In this document: piece by piece, positions 27,135 to 35,936 of the stretch
How the letters are laid out: each line of letters opens with the position of its first letter
Numbering within the stretch: the first letter of the stretch is position 1
Source: Pseudomonas ovata
Lineage (GTDB): Bacteria > Pseudomonadota > Gammaproteobacteria > Pseudomonadales > Pseudomonadaceae
Direction of reading: 5' to 3'
Length of the DNA stretch: 64,000 bases
NCBI RefSeq assembly: GCF_003131185.1
Contig: NZ_QFFU01000013.1
Span: forward strand, 1 to 64,000
The notes under the pieces: generated by a model
What the model was told of the DNA's origin: nothing
Database searches by the model: none
The model's input: only the letters and a program-made list of their open reading frames with translations
Translations under genes and position numbers: made by a program

Positions 27135-28468
27135 TCCTCGATCATCGATTTGGCCAAGACGTTGCGAGCTGGCTTGAGCAAATACTCAAGCATCGTGCGG
27201 TCACCAGCATTGATCAGCACATCGGCTGGCATGCCAGGCTGCAGCCTACGGTTTGCAAGCTTCTTAATACCATCATCCGTGAGCTTCACTCGTACCAGAT
27301 AGTAAGCTTCGCCGTTTTGTTCGTTAGTCAGACGGTCAGCAGAGATACGAACGACGGTGCCCTCAATCACTGGAGTTGTGGCGCTATTAAAGGCACTAAA
27401 GCGAATGTCAGTCAGCTTACCCAATTCGACACGGTCGATATCCACTGTCGAAATATGCGCTTCGACAACCAGTTCGGAAGACTCCGGCACGATGTCCAGC
27501 AATGGCGTTGCAGGGCTGACCACACCACCAACGGTGTGCACCTTCATATCCAGTACCATGCCGTCTTCGGGCGCGCGGATTACAACTCGTGACAGGCGGT
27601 CCTCAAGGGCTGATGCCTTCTCCTGAAGGTCGAATACCTTGGCTTGTACATCGCTCAGTTCATTCACTACATCAGAACTGAATTTCTTGTTCAGTTGTAC
27701 GATCTGAAGTTCGGTCTCGCTGATCTGCAACTGGGTTTTGGTGATCGTCGATTCATGGTCAGCCACCTCAGACTTGAGCATGTCTAACCGACGCTCTTGC
27801 TCGAGTAATCGCTGTTTTTCGACGAATCCCTGTGCCAGCAAAGGCTTGAGTTCGCTGATTTCACTGCTGTAAGAGCGTTGCAAGCTGCCCTTTGTGCGAA
27901 TCATGTCCTTAAGGCCAATGATCTGCTGCTTCAACTGGCCGATACGCTCTCGCTGTACAGAGATCTCTCCCTGCCTGGAGAGCTTGCGTGCCCTGAATAC
28001 CTGTGCCTCGCCTTCAATCGCTTCTTGCGCACGCTGGCTATCAGTATCTTTAATGACTAACGCAGGTATTTCGTCAAGATCATCGCGCTCGGCCCGCAAG
28101 CGTGCTTCCTTTGCCTTGGCAGAAACCAACTGGTTGCGAGTGGATTCATATTCAGCACTTAGCTGTGCTTCATCCAAGACGATCAGTGGGTCGCCTTTAT
28201 GTACCGTGTCACCGTCACGTGCCAGCAACTCCTTGACAATACCGCCTTCCAGATGCTGAACCGTCTTCCGATAGCTCTGTACCGTTACCACACCGGTGCC
28301 GTATACAGCGCTGTCCAGTGGCGCGAAGGCTGCCCAAGTACCAAAAAGGCCGAAAGTCACTAGTACGATTGTCATCCCGATGCGGCGGATACCGCGATCG
28401 GAAGTCGGCATATCATCAGATTGCTCATCGGAATGCTTTTCGAGCACATTCACTGCTTTACTGCTCAT
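27131..28468 (-). CDS. HlyD/PrtE-family periplasmic adaptor
   Basis: A 445-residue membrane-fusion protein. One N-terminal membrane segment (RIGMTIVLVTFGLFGTWAAFAPL) is followed by the lipoyl half (GTVVTVQS-like VYGTGVVTVQSYRKTVQHLEGG), a long coiled coil at about residues 90-290, and the beta-barrel/RND-type end (VVIRAPEDGMVLDMKVHTVGGVV, GMPADVLINAGDRTMLEYL). It bridges the inner-membrane ATPase and the outer-membrane channel. It starts 13 bases after the ATPase stop. Confidence 0.92.
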   Translation of the reverse strand: MSSKAVNVLEKHSDEQSDDMPTSDRGIRRIGMTIVLVTFGLFGTWAAFAPLDSAVYGTGVVTVQSYRKTVQHLEGGIVKELLARDGDTVHKGDPLIVLDEAQLSAEYESTRNQLVSAKAKEARLRAERDDLDEIPALVIKDTDSQRAQEAIEGEAQVFRARKLSRQGEISVQRERIGQLKQQIIGLKDMIRTKGSLQRSYSSEISELKPLLAQGFVEKQRLLEQERRLDMLKSEVADHESTITKTQLQISETELQIVQLNKKFSSDVVNELSDVQAKVFDLQEKASALEDRLSRVVIRAPEDGMVLDMKVHTVGGVVSPATPLLDIVPESSELVVEAHISTVDIDRVELGKLTDIRFSAFNSATTPVIEGTVVRISADRLTNEQNGEAYYLVRVKLTDDGIKKLANRRLQPGMPADVLINAGDRTMLEYLLKPARNVLAKSMIEE

Positions 28469-28481
28469 CTACAAATTCCTT

Positions 28482-30242
28482 TCACGCGCCAGGTTGCGCG
28501 GGAGCAACGTCGGTACCGGTTGAGGCCGTTTTCTGTTGAGCCTGAAGTTGCGCTGCTTTGGCCTGCTGCTGAGCGAGTTCGGCAATTACCTGTTCGCGTG
28601 CGCCATACATGCTTATGGTGCCATTGCTCAACACCATTACCCGATCAAGGCGTGACAGAATGCTTGGTCGGTGCGAGATGATGAAAACCGTGGCGCCGGT
28701 TTCCTTTACCTTCTGCAAGGCCACGCTCAATGCACGCTCGCCGACATCATCCAGGTTGGAATTGGGTTCATCGAGCACGATCAGGCGCGGGCTGCCATAC
28801 AAGGCACGTGCCAGGCCGACACGCTGACGCTGGCCACCCGACAGGTTGATGCCTTCGCTGCCGATCACGGTGTCGTAGCCATCAGGCTGTTGCAGGATCA
28901 GTTCATGCACACCGGCCATACGTGCAGCCAAGACAACCTTGTCAGGATCAACCTTGCCGAAGCGGGCAATATTATCGCTGATGGTCCCTTCGAACAGCTC
29001 GATATCCTGGGGTAGATAGCCCAGATGCGGACCAAGAAGCTCTTTATCCCAACTGCTTATATCAGCTCCATCCAGGCGGACCGTACCACCCTTTGGAGTC
29101 CATATGCCCAGTAGCGCACGAGCCAAGGTCGACTTGCCTGCACCGCTAGGACCGACGATACCTACGATGCTGCCGGCTGGAGTTACGAAGCTGATATTAC
29201 GAATGACGGCAGATTTTGCACCTGGTGGAGAAACCACCAGGTTCTCGACCTGAATATGACCCTCGGGGTCAGGCAGTGTCATGCGCTGAGGCTCAGCGTT
29301 GAGGTGCTCCATAGTCTCGTTCAGGCGCTCATATTGCACGCGTGCTGAGATAAACCCTTTCCAACTACCAATCATTTGGTCGATAGGTGAAAGCGCACGT
29401 CCTAGCAAGAGCGAGCCGGCCATCAGCAAGCCAGGGTTTACCTCATGAAGAATGACCAAGTACGCACCGATGGCCAGCATCATTGATTGAGCCCACAACC
29501 GGAATATCCGAGAAATCGAGCTGATAACACTGCTTTTGTCACTGGCATTGGACTGCAGTACCAAAACGCGCCGCTGCCGCTTGGCCCAGCGCCCCATAAG
29601 GGTATCGAGCATACCCATTGACTCGATGACCTCGGCGTTGCGTAGCGTTTTGGTGGTCTGCAAATTAGCGATCACGCTTTGCTGATTAGCGTCCGCAAGA
29701 GCTTTACCTGTGTAACGCTGATTCAGAAAGGCCAGCACAACCAAGACAATTGCAGACGCAACGGTCATCCAGCCGAACCAGGGGTGGAAAAGGAACATGA
29801 CAGCGGTATAGATCGGCAGCCAAGGCGCATCGAAAAAGGCAAAAAGACCGTTACCTGTCAGAAACTGCCTTAAGGACGTCAGATCATTCAGCGGCTGCGC
29901 CGATGCATCCATACCACCACTGTTGAGTGCTTTTTTAAAGCTGGCTCGGTAAACATCGCGGCTGAGCAAGACGTCCAAGCGGTTACTGATACGCACCATA
30001 ATTCTTGAACGAACCCATTCCAGAGACCCCAAGGTCAGCATCAGGATGGTCAGAATCAGGGTCAACATGATCAGGGTTGGAGTGCTTGAGGTAGGCACCA
30101 CTCGTCCAGAAACCTGGATCATGTAGAAGGTAGGAACCAGCATCAAGGCGTTTACGAACAGGCTGAAGAAGCCAACGGAGAGAAAACTGCTTTTGCAGAG
30201 CTTGAGGGCTGCCTGCAAATTATTTTCGTGTGAACGACTCAT
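28482..30242 (-). CDS. Type I secretion ABC permease/ATPase (PrtD family)
   Basis: A 586-residue ABC half-transporter. An N-terminal six-helix domain (SFLSVGFFSLFVNALMLVPTFYMIQVSGRVV...) is followed by an ATPase with Walker A GPSGAGKST (about residue 358), signature NLSGGQRQRVGLARAL and Walker B RLIVLDEPNSNLD. No C39 peptidase domain is present at the N-terminus, so the substrates are RTX-like proteins with an uncleaved C-terminal signal, not Gly-Gly leader proteins. It is the first gene of the leftward operon, divergent from the putative substrate genes at 31.0-33.3 kb. Confidence 0.93.
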   Translation of the reverse strand: MSRSHENNLQAALKLCKSSFLSVGFFSLFVNALMLVPTFYMIQVSGRVVPTSSTPTLIMLTLILTILMLTLGSLEWVRSRIMVRISNRLDVLLSRDVYRASFKKALNSGGMDASAQPLNDLTSLRQFLTGNGLFAFFDAPWLPIYTAVMFLFHPWFGWMTVASAIVLVVLAFLNQRYTGKALADANQQSVIANLQTTKTLRNAEVIESMGMLDTLMGRWAKRQRRVLVLQSNASDKSSVISSISRIFRLWAQSMMLAIGAYLVILHEVNPGLLMAGSLLLGRALSPIDQMIGSWKGFISARVQYERLNETMEHLNAEPQRMTLPDPEGHIQVENLVVSPPGAKSAVIRNISFVTPAGSIVGIVGPSGAGKSTLARALLGIWTPKGGTVRLDGADISSWDKELLGPHLGYLPQDIELFEGTISDNIARFGKVDPDKVVLAARMAGVHELILQQPDGYDTVIGSEGINLSGGQRQRVGLARALYGSPRLIVLDEPNSNLDDVGERALSVALQKVKETGATVFIISHRPSILSRLDRVMVLSNGTISMYGAREQVIAELAQQQAKAAQLQAQQKTASTGTDVAPAQPGA

Positions 30243-31042
30243 AGAATCCGTACTGATGAGGGGGCGGCAAAGGCGCGGCAGTGTAGCACCGGCCTTGGTG
30301 CAGGTGCAGCATTAGAGGGCCATCAAATTAACCAAAGCGCTGTTAAACACAAGTGAATATTTCCCCAAAAGCATTGGCAAGCGTCTGAAAAAATGCCAAG
30401 CGCCGCTTCTTAACTTCAAAAAAAGTTCCATTTTTCTTGTGAAAAATGCAAATAGCAGTCTTAGGTGCGCGCTAGAGGGGGCTGTCTTAGCGAGCCTGCC
30501 ACCACTGAGGATCCTGCATAAGCAAATAACGCCACGGCATAACTTGCATGTCGCGCTACAGCAATTATCAGCAGCTCTCCATGACATATACAAACCTGTG
30601 GTTCATGAGGACAGCGTTCGCCATCATTTGTTCCGTGGGGAGAAAAATAATACCAAGCGTTTTTTACCTGTGGGCGGGTTCGAAAGGGCCCGAAAGGCCG
30701 GAATCCTTGCTTGGGAGGCGATGTCGTACGACGTCGAGCATGCGTCGACTGGGCTGCGGAGACGCCTTGCGGGTAATAGCCTCGTCTTAGGTCAAGATGA
30801 ACATGCATTGCACTATCACAGGTCAGTTTTCGATGGCAGGCTCATCTCGAGGCAGGGAAAATTTCCCACGCCGCCTATGGAATTTTCCTATCAAGTCAAT
30901 TGACTTTTCCCACAAATGGATTACCCTCTCGACTTCGTGACTCGAACTGAGTCGCCTGAACAATTACATCTAGAGAAGTTGGTTAGCGGCTTCGACGCCG
31001 CTAATAGATGTAGCCGCTCAAGATGAGAAGGAAGCTTATTGA
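30243..31042. other. 800-base divergent regulatory region
   Basis: This gap lies between the leftward type I exporter operon and the rightward secreted-protein unit. Short ORFs occur on both strands, but none has a recognisable product or convincing ribosome-binding site. The right end carries the stem-loop at 30983-31004 and a purine-rich AAGGAAG just before the GTG at 31043. The length suggests a long leader or complex control. Confidence 0.45.
30967..31010 (+). promoter_or_regulatory. 5'-leader stem-loop ahead of the secreted-protein unit
   Basis: A perfect eight-base stem TTAGCGGC / GCCGCTAA (30983-30990 and 30997-31004) with loop TTCGAC is flanked by a further six-base match, CATCTA (30967-30972) with TAGATG (31005-31010). 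No T-run follows, and the GTG start is 33 bases downstream, so it is not an ordinary terminator. It may stabilise or regulate the leader of an abundant transcript. Confidence 0.55.
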
Positions 31043-31927
31043 GTGCAGTCGCAAAAACACGATGGCCTGAAAATCAATTCCCGGATCACCCTGCTGGAAC
31101 CGGGAATGTACATTTTCCGCTACGCCTCCCAGCCCACCGCCGAAAAAAGCGTCTGCATCGCCTTGCAGCAAGCGCCGCTGGGCAAGGGTGCGATCGATTT
31201 TTTTCCGGCTGAAGGCGTGAGCAAGAACATTCTCACCAAGCTGGGTGACTGCATCATCGGCCGCGTCAAAGGCGGCGTCACCACGGTTCTGATCACCGAG
31301 TACTTCTTGGCTAATCATGAAGTTGAGCCAGTGGATTTGCGTATTGATCGCATCGACACCTCGCCGGCCATCATGCGCAATCTCAAACCTAACATTTCTG
31401 CTCCAGACACTGCCGCCCTGCCCAACACCGCTTCTGGTGCAGTCGTATTGACGTTGACCGGTCATATCGAACAAACCGGCGATGTCACGGTCATTAACCA
31501 GTGCCTGGGCGATGAAGCCGGGCAAAATCGCCTTGAAGGCTTTGCCATTAATTGGGCAAACAAGCCTCAAGGTGTTGATCTGGCTTACACCACCACGCTG
31601 GCAGGTGCAGGCCCAGGCCAGAAAGTGACGACAGGTAGCTTCACAGGTGCTCGTAATAAAGCTGCAGCAATCGTAGCGGTAGGCTTCAGCCTGATTGGCG
31701 CAGAACGCGCCGATTATGAACTGGCCGGCCATGCGGTATTTGCCGGTGGCGAGCGACAAGCCATTGTGAGCGACCAGATGATTTTTGGACCCAGCGGCAC
31801 TGAGCCTCTGGTTGCACTGAATTTAACGATTACTCCCAGAAACGAGATCAACGCCCTCCGCCATACATCTCTCAGGGAACAACCTGCGATTACGCAGACA
31901 GATAGCAACATAGGCCAATTGGCCTGA
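31043..31927 (+). CDS. Unrecognised protein co-transcribed with the RTX/DUF4214 protein
   Basis: A 294-residue protein from GTG 31043, chosen because AAGGAAG (31028-31034) lies about nine bases upstream. No signal peptide or membrane segment is visible and there is one Cys in the N-terminal half. The second half alternates short hydrophobic and polar stretches (GAVVLTLTGHIEQTGDVTVI, GVDLAYTTTLAGAGPGQKVTTG, ADYELAGHAVFAGGERQAIV), which suggests a beta-rich fold. It precedes the DUF4214/RTX gene by 18 bases and is divergent from the type I exporter. I cannot assign a family. A second exporter substrate, or a cytoplasmic partner or chaperone of the next product, are the likely options. Confidence 0.7.
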   Translation: MQSQKHDGLKINSRITLLEPGMYIFRYASQPTAEKSVCIALQQAPLGKGAIDFFPAEGVSKNILTKLGDCIIGRVKGGVTTVLITEYFLANHEVEPVDLRIDRIDTSPAIMRNLKPNISAPDTAALPNTASGAVVLTLTGHIEQTGDVTVINQCLGDEAGQNRLEGFAINWANKPQGVDLAYTTTLAGAGPGQKVTTGSFTGARNKAAAIVAVGFSLIGAERADYELAGHAVFAGGERQAIVSDQMIFGPSGTEPLVALNLTITPRNEINALRHTSLREQPAITQTDSNIGQLA

Positions 31928-31945
31928 TATGGCAGGATTTGACTC

Positions 31946-33310
31946 ATGGCATTGCAATACGATACCCCAGTAACGAGCACTGAATTCGCAGCAGCACTGG
32001 CTACCAACACCAACATTTCCGACTCCACCGCTGCTGCTATCAACAGCGTACTGGGCCTGGATTCTTCGGCGTCCCTGGTTGTAGCCGGCTGGAATGGCGT
32101 TGGTGCTGTCAATGCACCTGTTGGTCAAGTTATCGACGTTCTGTCGATCAACGTTGCTGGCACCGCCCCGGTTGATCTGACTCTGCCTGCTGGCACTGAA
32201 AACGCTCCAGTTATCATCATCGACAGCGAAGCTGACGTGACCCTGACCATCGGCGACGACGCTGCTGCCTCGGCTCGCGTTGCTGGCGACGTAGCTGTAG
32301 CTGCCGTTGCTGACGTTGACGGTATTGCTCGTGTAGTAGTTGGCGGTAACGGCGACGACACCATCACCTACAACGGTACTGAAAACGTACTGGTAGCTGG
32401 CGGCGCTGGCAACGACACCATCACCACCGACAGCGGCGATGACGTCATTGTGACTGGCGAAGGTAACGACGTTATCGACGCAGGCACTGGCTACGACACT
32501 ATTGAAGTACTGGGCAACTTCGCTGACTTCACCAAAGCTGTAGACGGTGATGCGCTGGTTCTGACCGGTGTCAACGGTGCCGCTGGTAACAGCGTCAGCG
32601 TAACTGGCGGCGAGATCGTGACCTTCGCTGGTGGCGAGACTCTGACCATCGTTGAGTCGCAAGAAGAAGCACAAGCTCTGAGCCTGTACCAAGCCCTGCT
32701 GGGCCGTGATGCAGACAAAGATGGCGCTGCTAGCTTCATCAACGCTGTTGACGGCGGCGCTTCGCTGGAAGCCGTTGTTGGTGACTTCCTGAACTCGAAC
32801 GAGTATCAGACCATCGAGCGCACTGACTTCCTGAGCGACCTGTACACCGGTCTGTTCGGTCGTGAGACTGACGACACTGGCCTGCAAGGCTGGCTGTCGG
32901 TGTTCGAACAAGGTGCAAGCCGTAGCGACGTGATCGCCGGTATCGCTGGTTCCGCTGAAGCCTCGGCTCTGAGCAACGACACTTTCGTCTCCGCTCTGTA
33001 CGAAGCTGCACTGGGTCGCGACACCGCTGGTAACGAAGCCAATGGCTGGATCTCGCTGCTGGAGTCGGGTGCTTCGCGCACTGACGTCGCCAACGACATC
33101 TTCGCCTCGGCTGAAGCCAACACCAAGACCAACACCGAGTTCGTTGACTCGCTGTTCGAAACTGTTGGTGGCGATGCTGCAACCAAAGCTGGCTACCTGC
33201 TGGCCCTGGAAAGCGGTGCTTCGCACTCCGACGTGGTTGTATCGGTCATCGGTCAGGCTGACCTGAACGCCGACGCTACCCACGTAATCGTGGTGCCAGG
33301 CGCAGTCTAA
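31946..33310 (+). CDS. RTX/DUF4214 surface protein, probable type I secretion substrate
   Basis: A 454-residue protein with AGGA eight bases before ATG. Residues 1-125 are Ala/Val/Thr-rich and beta-like. Residues of about 130-175 hold RTX-type calcium-binding nonapeptides (GGNGDDTI, GGAGNDTI, GEGNDVI, AGTGYDTI). From about residue 240 there are four DUF4214-type repeats starting near 240, 292, 344 and 396 (for example FLSDLYTGLFGRETDD, FVSALYEAALGRDTAG). There is no N-terminal signal and no Cys; the C-terminus ends IVVPGAV, as expected for a non-cleaved type I signal. Codon use leans to GCT, GTT, GTA and GGT, unlike neighbouring GC-rich genes and typical of very highly expressed genes. I infer an abundant secreted coat or S-layer-like protein exported by the divergent system. 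Confidence 0.88.
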   Translation: MALQYDTPVTSTEFAAALATNTNISDSTAAAINSVLGLDSSASLVVAGWNGVGAVNAPVGQVIDVLSINVAGTAPVDLTLPAGTENAPVIIIDSEADVTLTIGDDAAASARVAGDVAVAAVADVDGIARVVVGGNGDDTITYNGTENVLVAGGAGNDTITTDSGDDVIVTGEGNDVIDAGTGYDTIEVLGNFADFTKAVDGDALVLTGVNGAAGNSVSVTGGEIVTFAGGETLTIVESQEEAQALSLYQALLGRDADKDGAASFINAVDGGASLEAVVGDFLNSNEYQTIERTDFLSDLYTGLFGRETDDTGLQGWLSVFEQGASRSDVIAGIAGSAEASALSNDTFVSALYEAALGRDTAGNEANGWISLLESGASRTDVANDIFASAEANTKTNTEFVDSLFETVGGDAATKAGYLLALESGASHSDVVVSVIGQADLNADATHVIVVPGAV

Positions 33311-33339
33311 TCACTGCTCCGCTGCAACAAAGCTGAACA

Positions 33340-33365
33340 CCTCCAGCCGCAAGGCTGGGGGTTTT
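33340..33365 (+). terminator. Rho-independent terminator after the RTX gene
   Basis: Stem CCTCCAGCC / GGCTGGGGG with loop GCAA is followed by TTTT, 30 bases beyond the stop of the RTX/DUF4214 gene. Confidence 0.88.
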
Positions 33366-33371
33366 CAAAAA

Positions 33372-33398
33372 AGGGGCACCTTCGGGCGCCCCTCTTTC
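33372..33398. terminator. Second hairpin, bidirectional type
   Basis: Stem AGGGGCACC / GGCGCCCCT around a TTCG tetraloop has one mismatch, with A-rich sequence before and TTTC after. It directly follows the first terminator and lies 20 bases ahead of the next gene. Together the two insulate the glycan cluster from the strongly expressed RTX gene. Confidence 0.75.
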
Positions 33399-33416
33399 AT
33401 TTAACAGCGAAATACC

Positions 33417-35936
33417 ATGCCCATGTCTAAAGACGTCGTACATGAGCGAGGCACGCTCATGGATCATTTCCATCGCCAGCGCCAAAGCGGCCAGCATGGC
33501 GATGCCGCGGCTTGTCTGGAACGTGCGCTGCAAACCCCCGAATACCGTCCTGAAGCCTTGATCTGGAAAGGTATTCAAGCGCTGCAGGAACAACGCCCCA
33601 CCCACGCATTCATTTACCTCACCAGTGCCGCCAATGCGCTGCCCGACCGGGCTGACGTTCGTGCACTTGTAGGTCGCAGCATTCTCGCCCAGCAGCAGCC
33701 CGCGCTCGCTGCACGGCAACTGACCGCTGCCTGGCAACAGATGCCCGCCGACCCGGCGTTGCGTATCATGCTCTGGCAAGTGCGCAGTAAAACCGAAACC
33801 CCTGAAAAACTGCGCAAGCAGATTCTTGCCCGTCTGCCGGAAATCACCGACCCCAAGGAACTGCACCTGGTGCTGAGCCTGCTGGCCACCCAGCCTAACC
33901 CGCTGGCCAGCGTGGGCGTAGTGACCTATGAGGTTGAAACCGGTGAGGTCCAGGGTTGGGCCGTAGACCTGCGCAACCCCGGATCGGTCGTTGGCCTGAG
34001 CATTATCAATGCCGGGCAAAGCACTCAATGTGCGGCCGACAAACCTCACCCGTTGCTGACCCAGGCGGGCTTTCCGGCTGCCCACGGTGGCATTCAGGAA
34101 ATCATCCGCGATGCGGCACTCACGCTGGACGTGCAGTTCAGCGACGGTACGCCCTTGCTGGGCAGCCCGCTGTTGAACCAGCCGCCTTTCGTGCCGCCGG
34201 TGCAAGTGGGCAAGACCCGCAGCCGCCAGGAGCCGGTCGATATCCTGGTGCCGGTGTATGACGGTTATGAAGAAACCCTCGAGTGTCTGAACAGCGTCAT
34301 CCGCAGTCGGGGTGCGAATCGCACGGCGCATCGCCTGGTGGTACTGGACGATGTCACACCCAATGCCCGGCTACGCGAGGCGCTGCTGGCCATGGCCGCC
34401 GCCGGCGACATCGAGCATGTGATCAACCCGGTGAACCTGGGCTTTATCCGCAACGTCAATCGCGGCATGGCGCTGAGCCCGGAGCGCGACGTGGTATGGC
34501 TCAATGCCGATACCCGCGTGCACGGCGACTGGCTGGATCGCCTTCGTGCGGTTGCCTACAGCGACAAAGGCATTGCCTCGGTGACGCCGTTTACCAATAA
34601 CGGCGAGCTGATGAGTTTTCCGCAAAGTCGCGTCAGTCACACCATGCCCAGCGCCGAAGAACAAGCGCATTTGGACAACCTGGCAAGGCAGACCGACAGC
34701 CCGGCCATGGAAATCGAGACCGGTTGTGGCTTTTGCCTGTACATCAAGCGTCGCGCCATCGTCGAGGTCGGTTATCTCGACGAGGTGCACCTGATGCGCG
34801 GCTACGGTGAAGAAACCGACTGGTGCCTGCGCGCCCGTAGCCATGGCTGGCGACACATGGGCGCGCCCAATGTGTTTGTGGCGCACCAGGGCGGTGCGTC
34901 GTTTGGCGACGAAAAGATCATTCGTGTGGCGTACAACAACGCCATTCTCAGAAAGCGTTATCCGGATGCTTCGGCGCGGTATAGCGCTTTTTGTTTGAGA
35001 GACACTATAAAACCGGCACGGCAGGCGCTACAACGTGCTCGTCTTGGTGAGCTAAGCGATCACATCGCGACACATCCAGAGAGACGATGGCCTAAGACTG
35101 GTTTGAAACAGCTACATCTGCACACTGGCAAACTCGATGACATGCCACTGAGCCTCATCTGGCGATATGAAAACCAGCAGGTCTGGGTAACGCTTCAAGC
35201 GAACCTACAACCGCTTGCTTTTAGTCTTGACTACCTCTGGCCTTCTGAACATGAGCGCTTATTAGAGGACCTTAAAACCCTCCCGATTGATGAGATTTTT
35301 TATCAGCAACTGAACAGTTGCCCTCGCTTATTACTCGATTTACCTCATCAATTAGGTAAGCCGTATCGTGTTGTTTGCCGAGACGATCAGTTGTTGAAGT
35401 CAGACAGTTCGTATGACTGGTCTGCTTTTGCACAATTGGCAAGCAGCGTCCAGCTTCCTTTTAAAGCCTTGCAAAAGCGCTACGCTACAGCACTGCCAAC
35501 CGTAAAGTTTTCTGTTGGTAAACAGCACAGATTCGTTGCAGCAGCCAAAAACACCTCCAGTGTGCTATTGATTGCAGATGAGTTGCACAATGCCGAACTG
35601 GCGCATCAATGGCTTGAGCTAGGTCGTCGCATCACTCGTGAAAAATTACCCATACAACTGTTGACCTACGGAAACAGTTCTTGGAGTAAAGCCTTGGTAG
35701 CCACTGGTGCAGTTCATGCCTTACCTAATGTTCAAGGCCTTGATGCTGTTGAGTGTATGCTGCTTTCTGGCTGCAAGGCAGCGATAAGCCTAGAGTGCAA
35801 TCCAGGCGCTGATTGGAATGCACCGGCTCTGGCTAGCGAATTATGCGTACCGTTATATGCTCCGCCAGGCACATTTACAAATGAGGCCGGCGCAATTTCT
35901 TTTAAACTGCTACCTCTTTCTCTGGGCCAGGTCTGA
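33417..35936 (+). CDS. Large GT2 glycosyltransferase with TPR-like start; mosaic gene
   Basis: An 839-residue protein. Residues 1-145 resemble TPR helices (AAACLERALQTPEYRPEALIWKGIQAL). About 160-240 is a beta module with GEVQGWAVDLRN. About 275-520 is a GT2 domain (VDILVPVYDGYEETLECLNSV, LVVLDDVTPN, NLGFIRNVNRGMAL, VWLNADTRVHGDWL, ETDWCLRARSHGW). From about residue 525 onward the sequence is unlike GT2 and of unknown fold. DNA composition changes at about 34,980-35,020: the line at 34861-34920 is 37/60 GC, while 35461-35520 is 27/60. ATG 33417 has a weak ribosome-binding site; ATG 33459 (GAGG upstream) is an alternative. Confidence 0.85.
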   Translation: MPMSKDVVHERGTLMDHFHRQRQSGQHGDAAACLERALQTPEYRPEALIWKGIQALQEQRPTHAFIYLTSAANALPDRADVRALVGRSILAQQQPALAARQLTAAWQQMPADPALRIMLWQVRSKTETPEKLRKQILARLPEITDPKELHLVLSLLATQPNPLASVGVVTYEVETGEVQGWAVDLRNPGSVVGLSIINAGQSTQCAADKPHPLLTQAGFPAAHGGIQEIIRDAALTLDVQFSDGTPLLGSPLLNQPPFVPPVQVGKTRSRQEPVDILVPVYDGYEETLECLNSVIRSRGANRTAHRLVVLDDVTPNARLREALLAMAAAGDIEHVINPVNLGFIRNVNRGMALSPERDVVWLNADTRVHGDWLDRLRAVAYSDKGIASVTPFTNNGELMSFPQSRVSHTMPSAEEQAHLDNLARQTDSPAMEIETGCGFCLYIKRRAIVEVGYLDEVHLMRGYGEETDWCLRARSHGWRHMGAPNVFVAHQGGASFGDEKIIRVAYNNAILRKRYPDASARYSAFCLRDTIKPARQALQRARLGELSDHIATHPERRWPKTGLKQLHLHTGKLDDMPLSLIWRYENQQVWVTLQANLQPLAFSLDYLWPSEHERLLEDLKTLPIDEIFYQQLNSCPRLLLDLPHQLGKPYRVVCRDDQLLKSDSSYDWSAFAQLASSVQLPFKALQKRYATALPTVKFSVGKQHRFVAAAKNTSSVLLIADELHNAELAHQWLELGRRITREKLPIQLLTYGNSSWSKALVATGAVHALPNVQGLDAVECMLLSGCKAAISLECNPGADWNAPALASELCVPLYAPPGTFTNEAGAISFKLLPLSLGQV

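Noticed and set aside
31823-33283. 486-residue leftward ORF
   Set aside because: Antisense to the RTX/DUF4214 gene; the Ser/Gly-rich translation reflects the biased codon use of the real gene.
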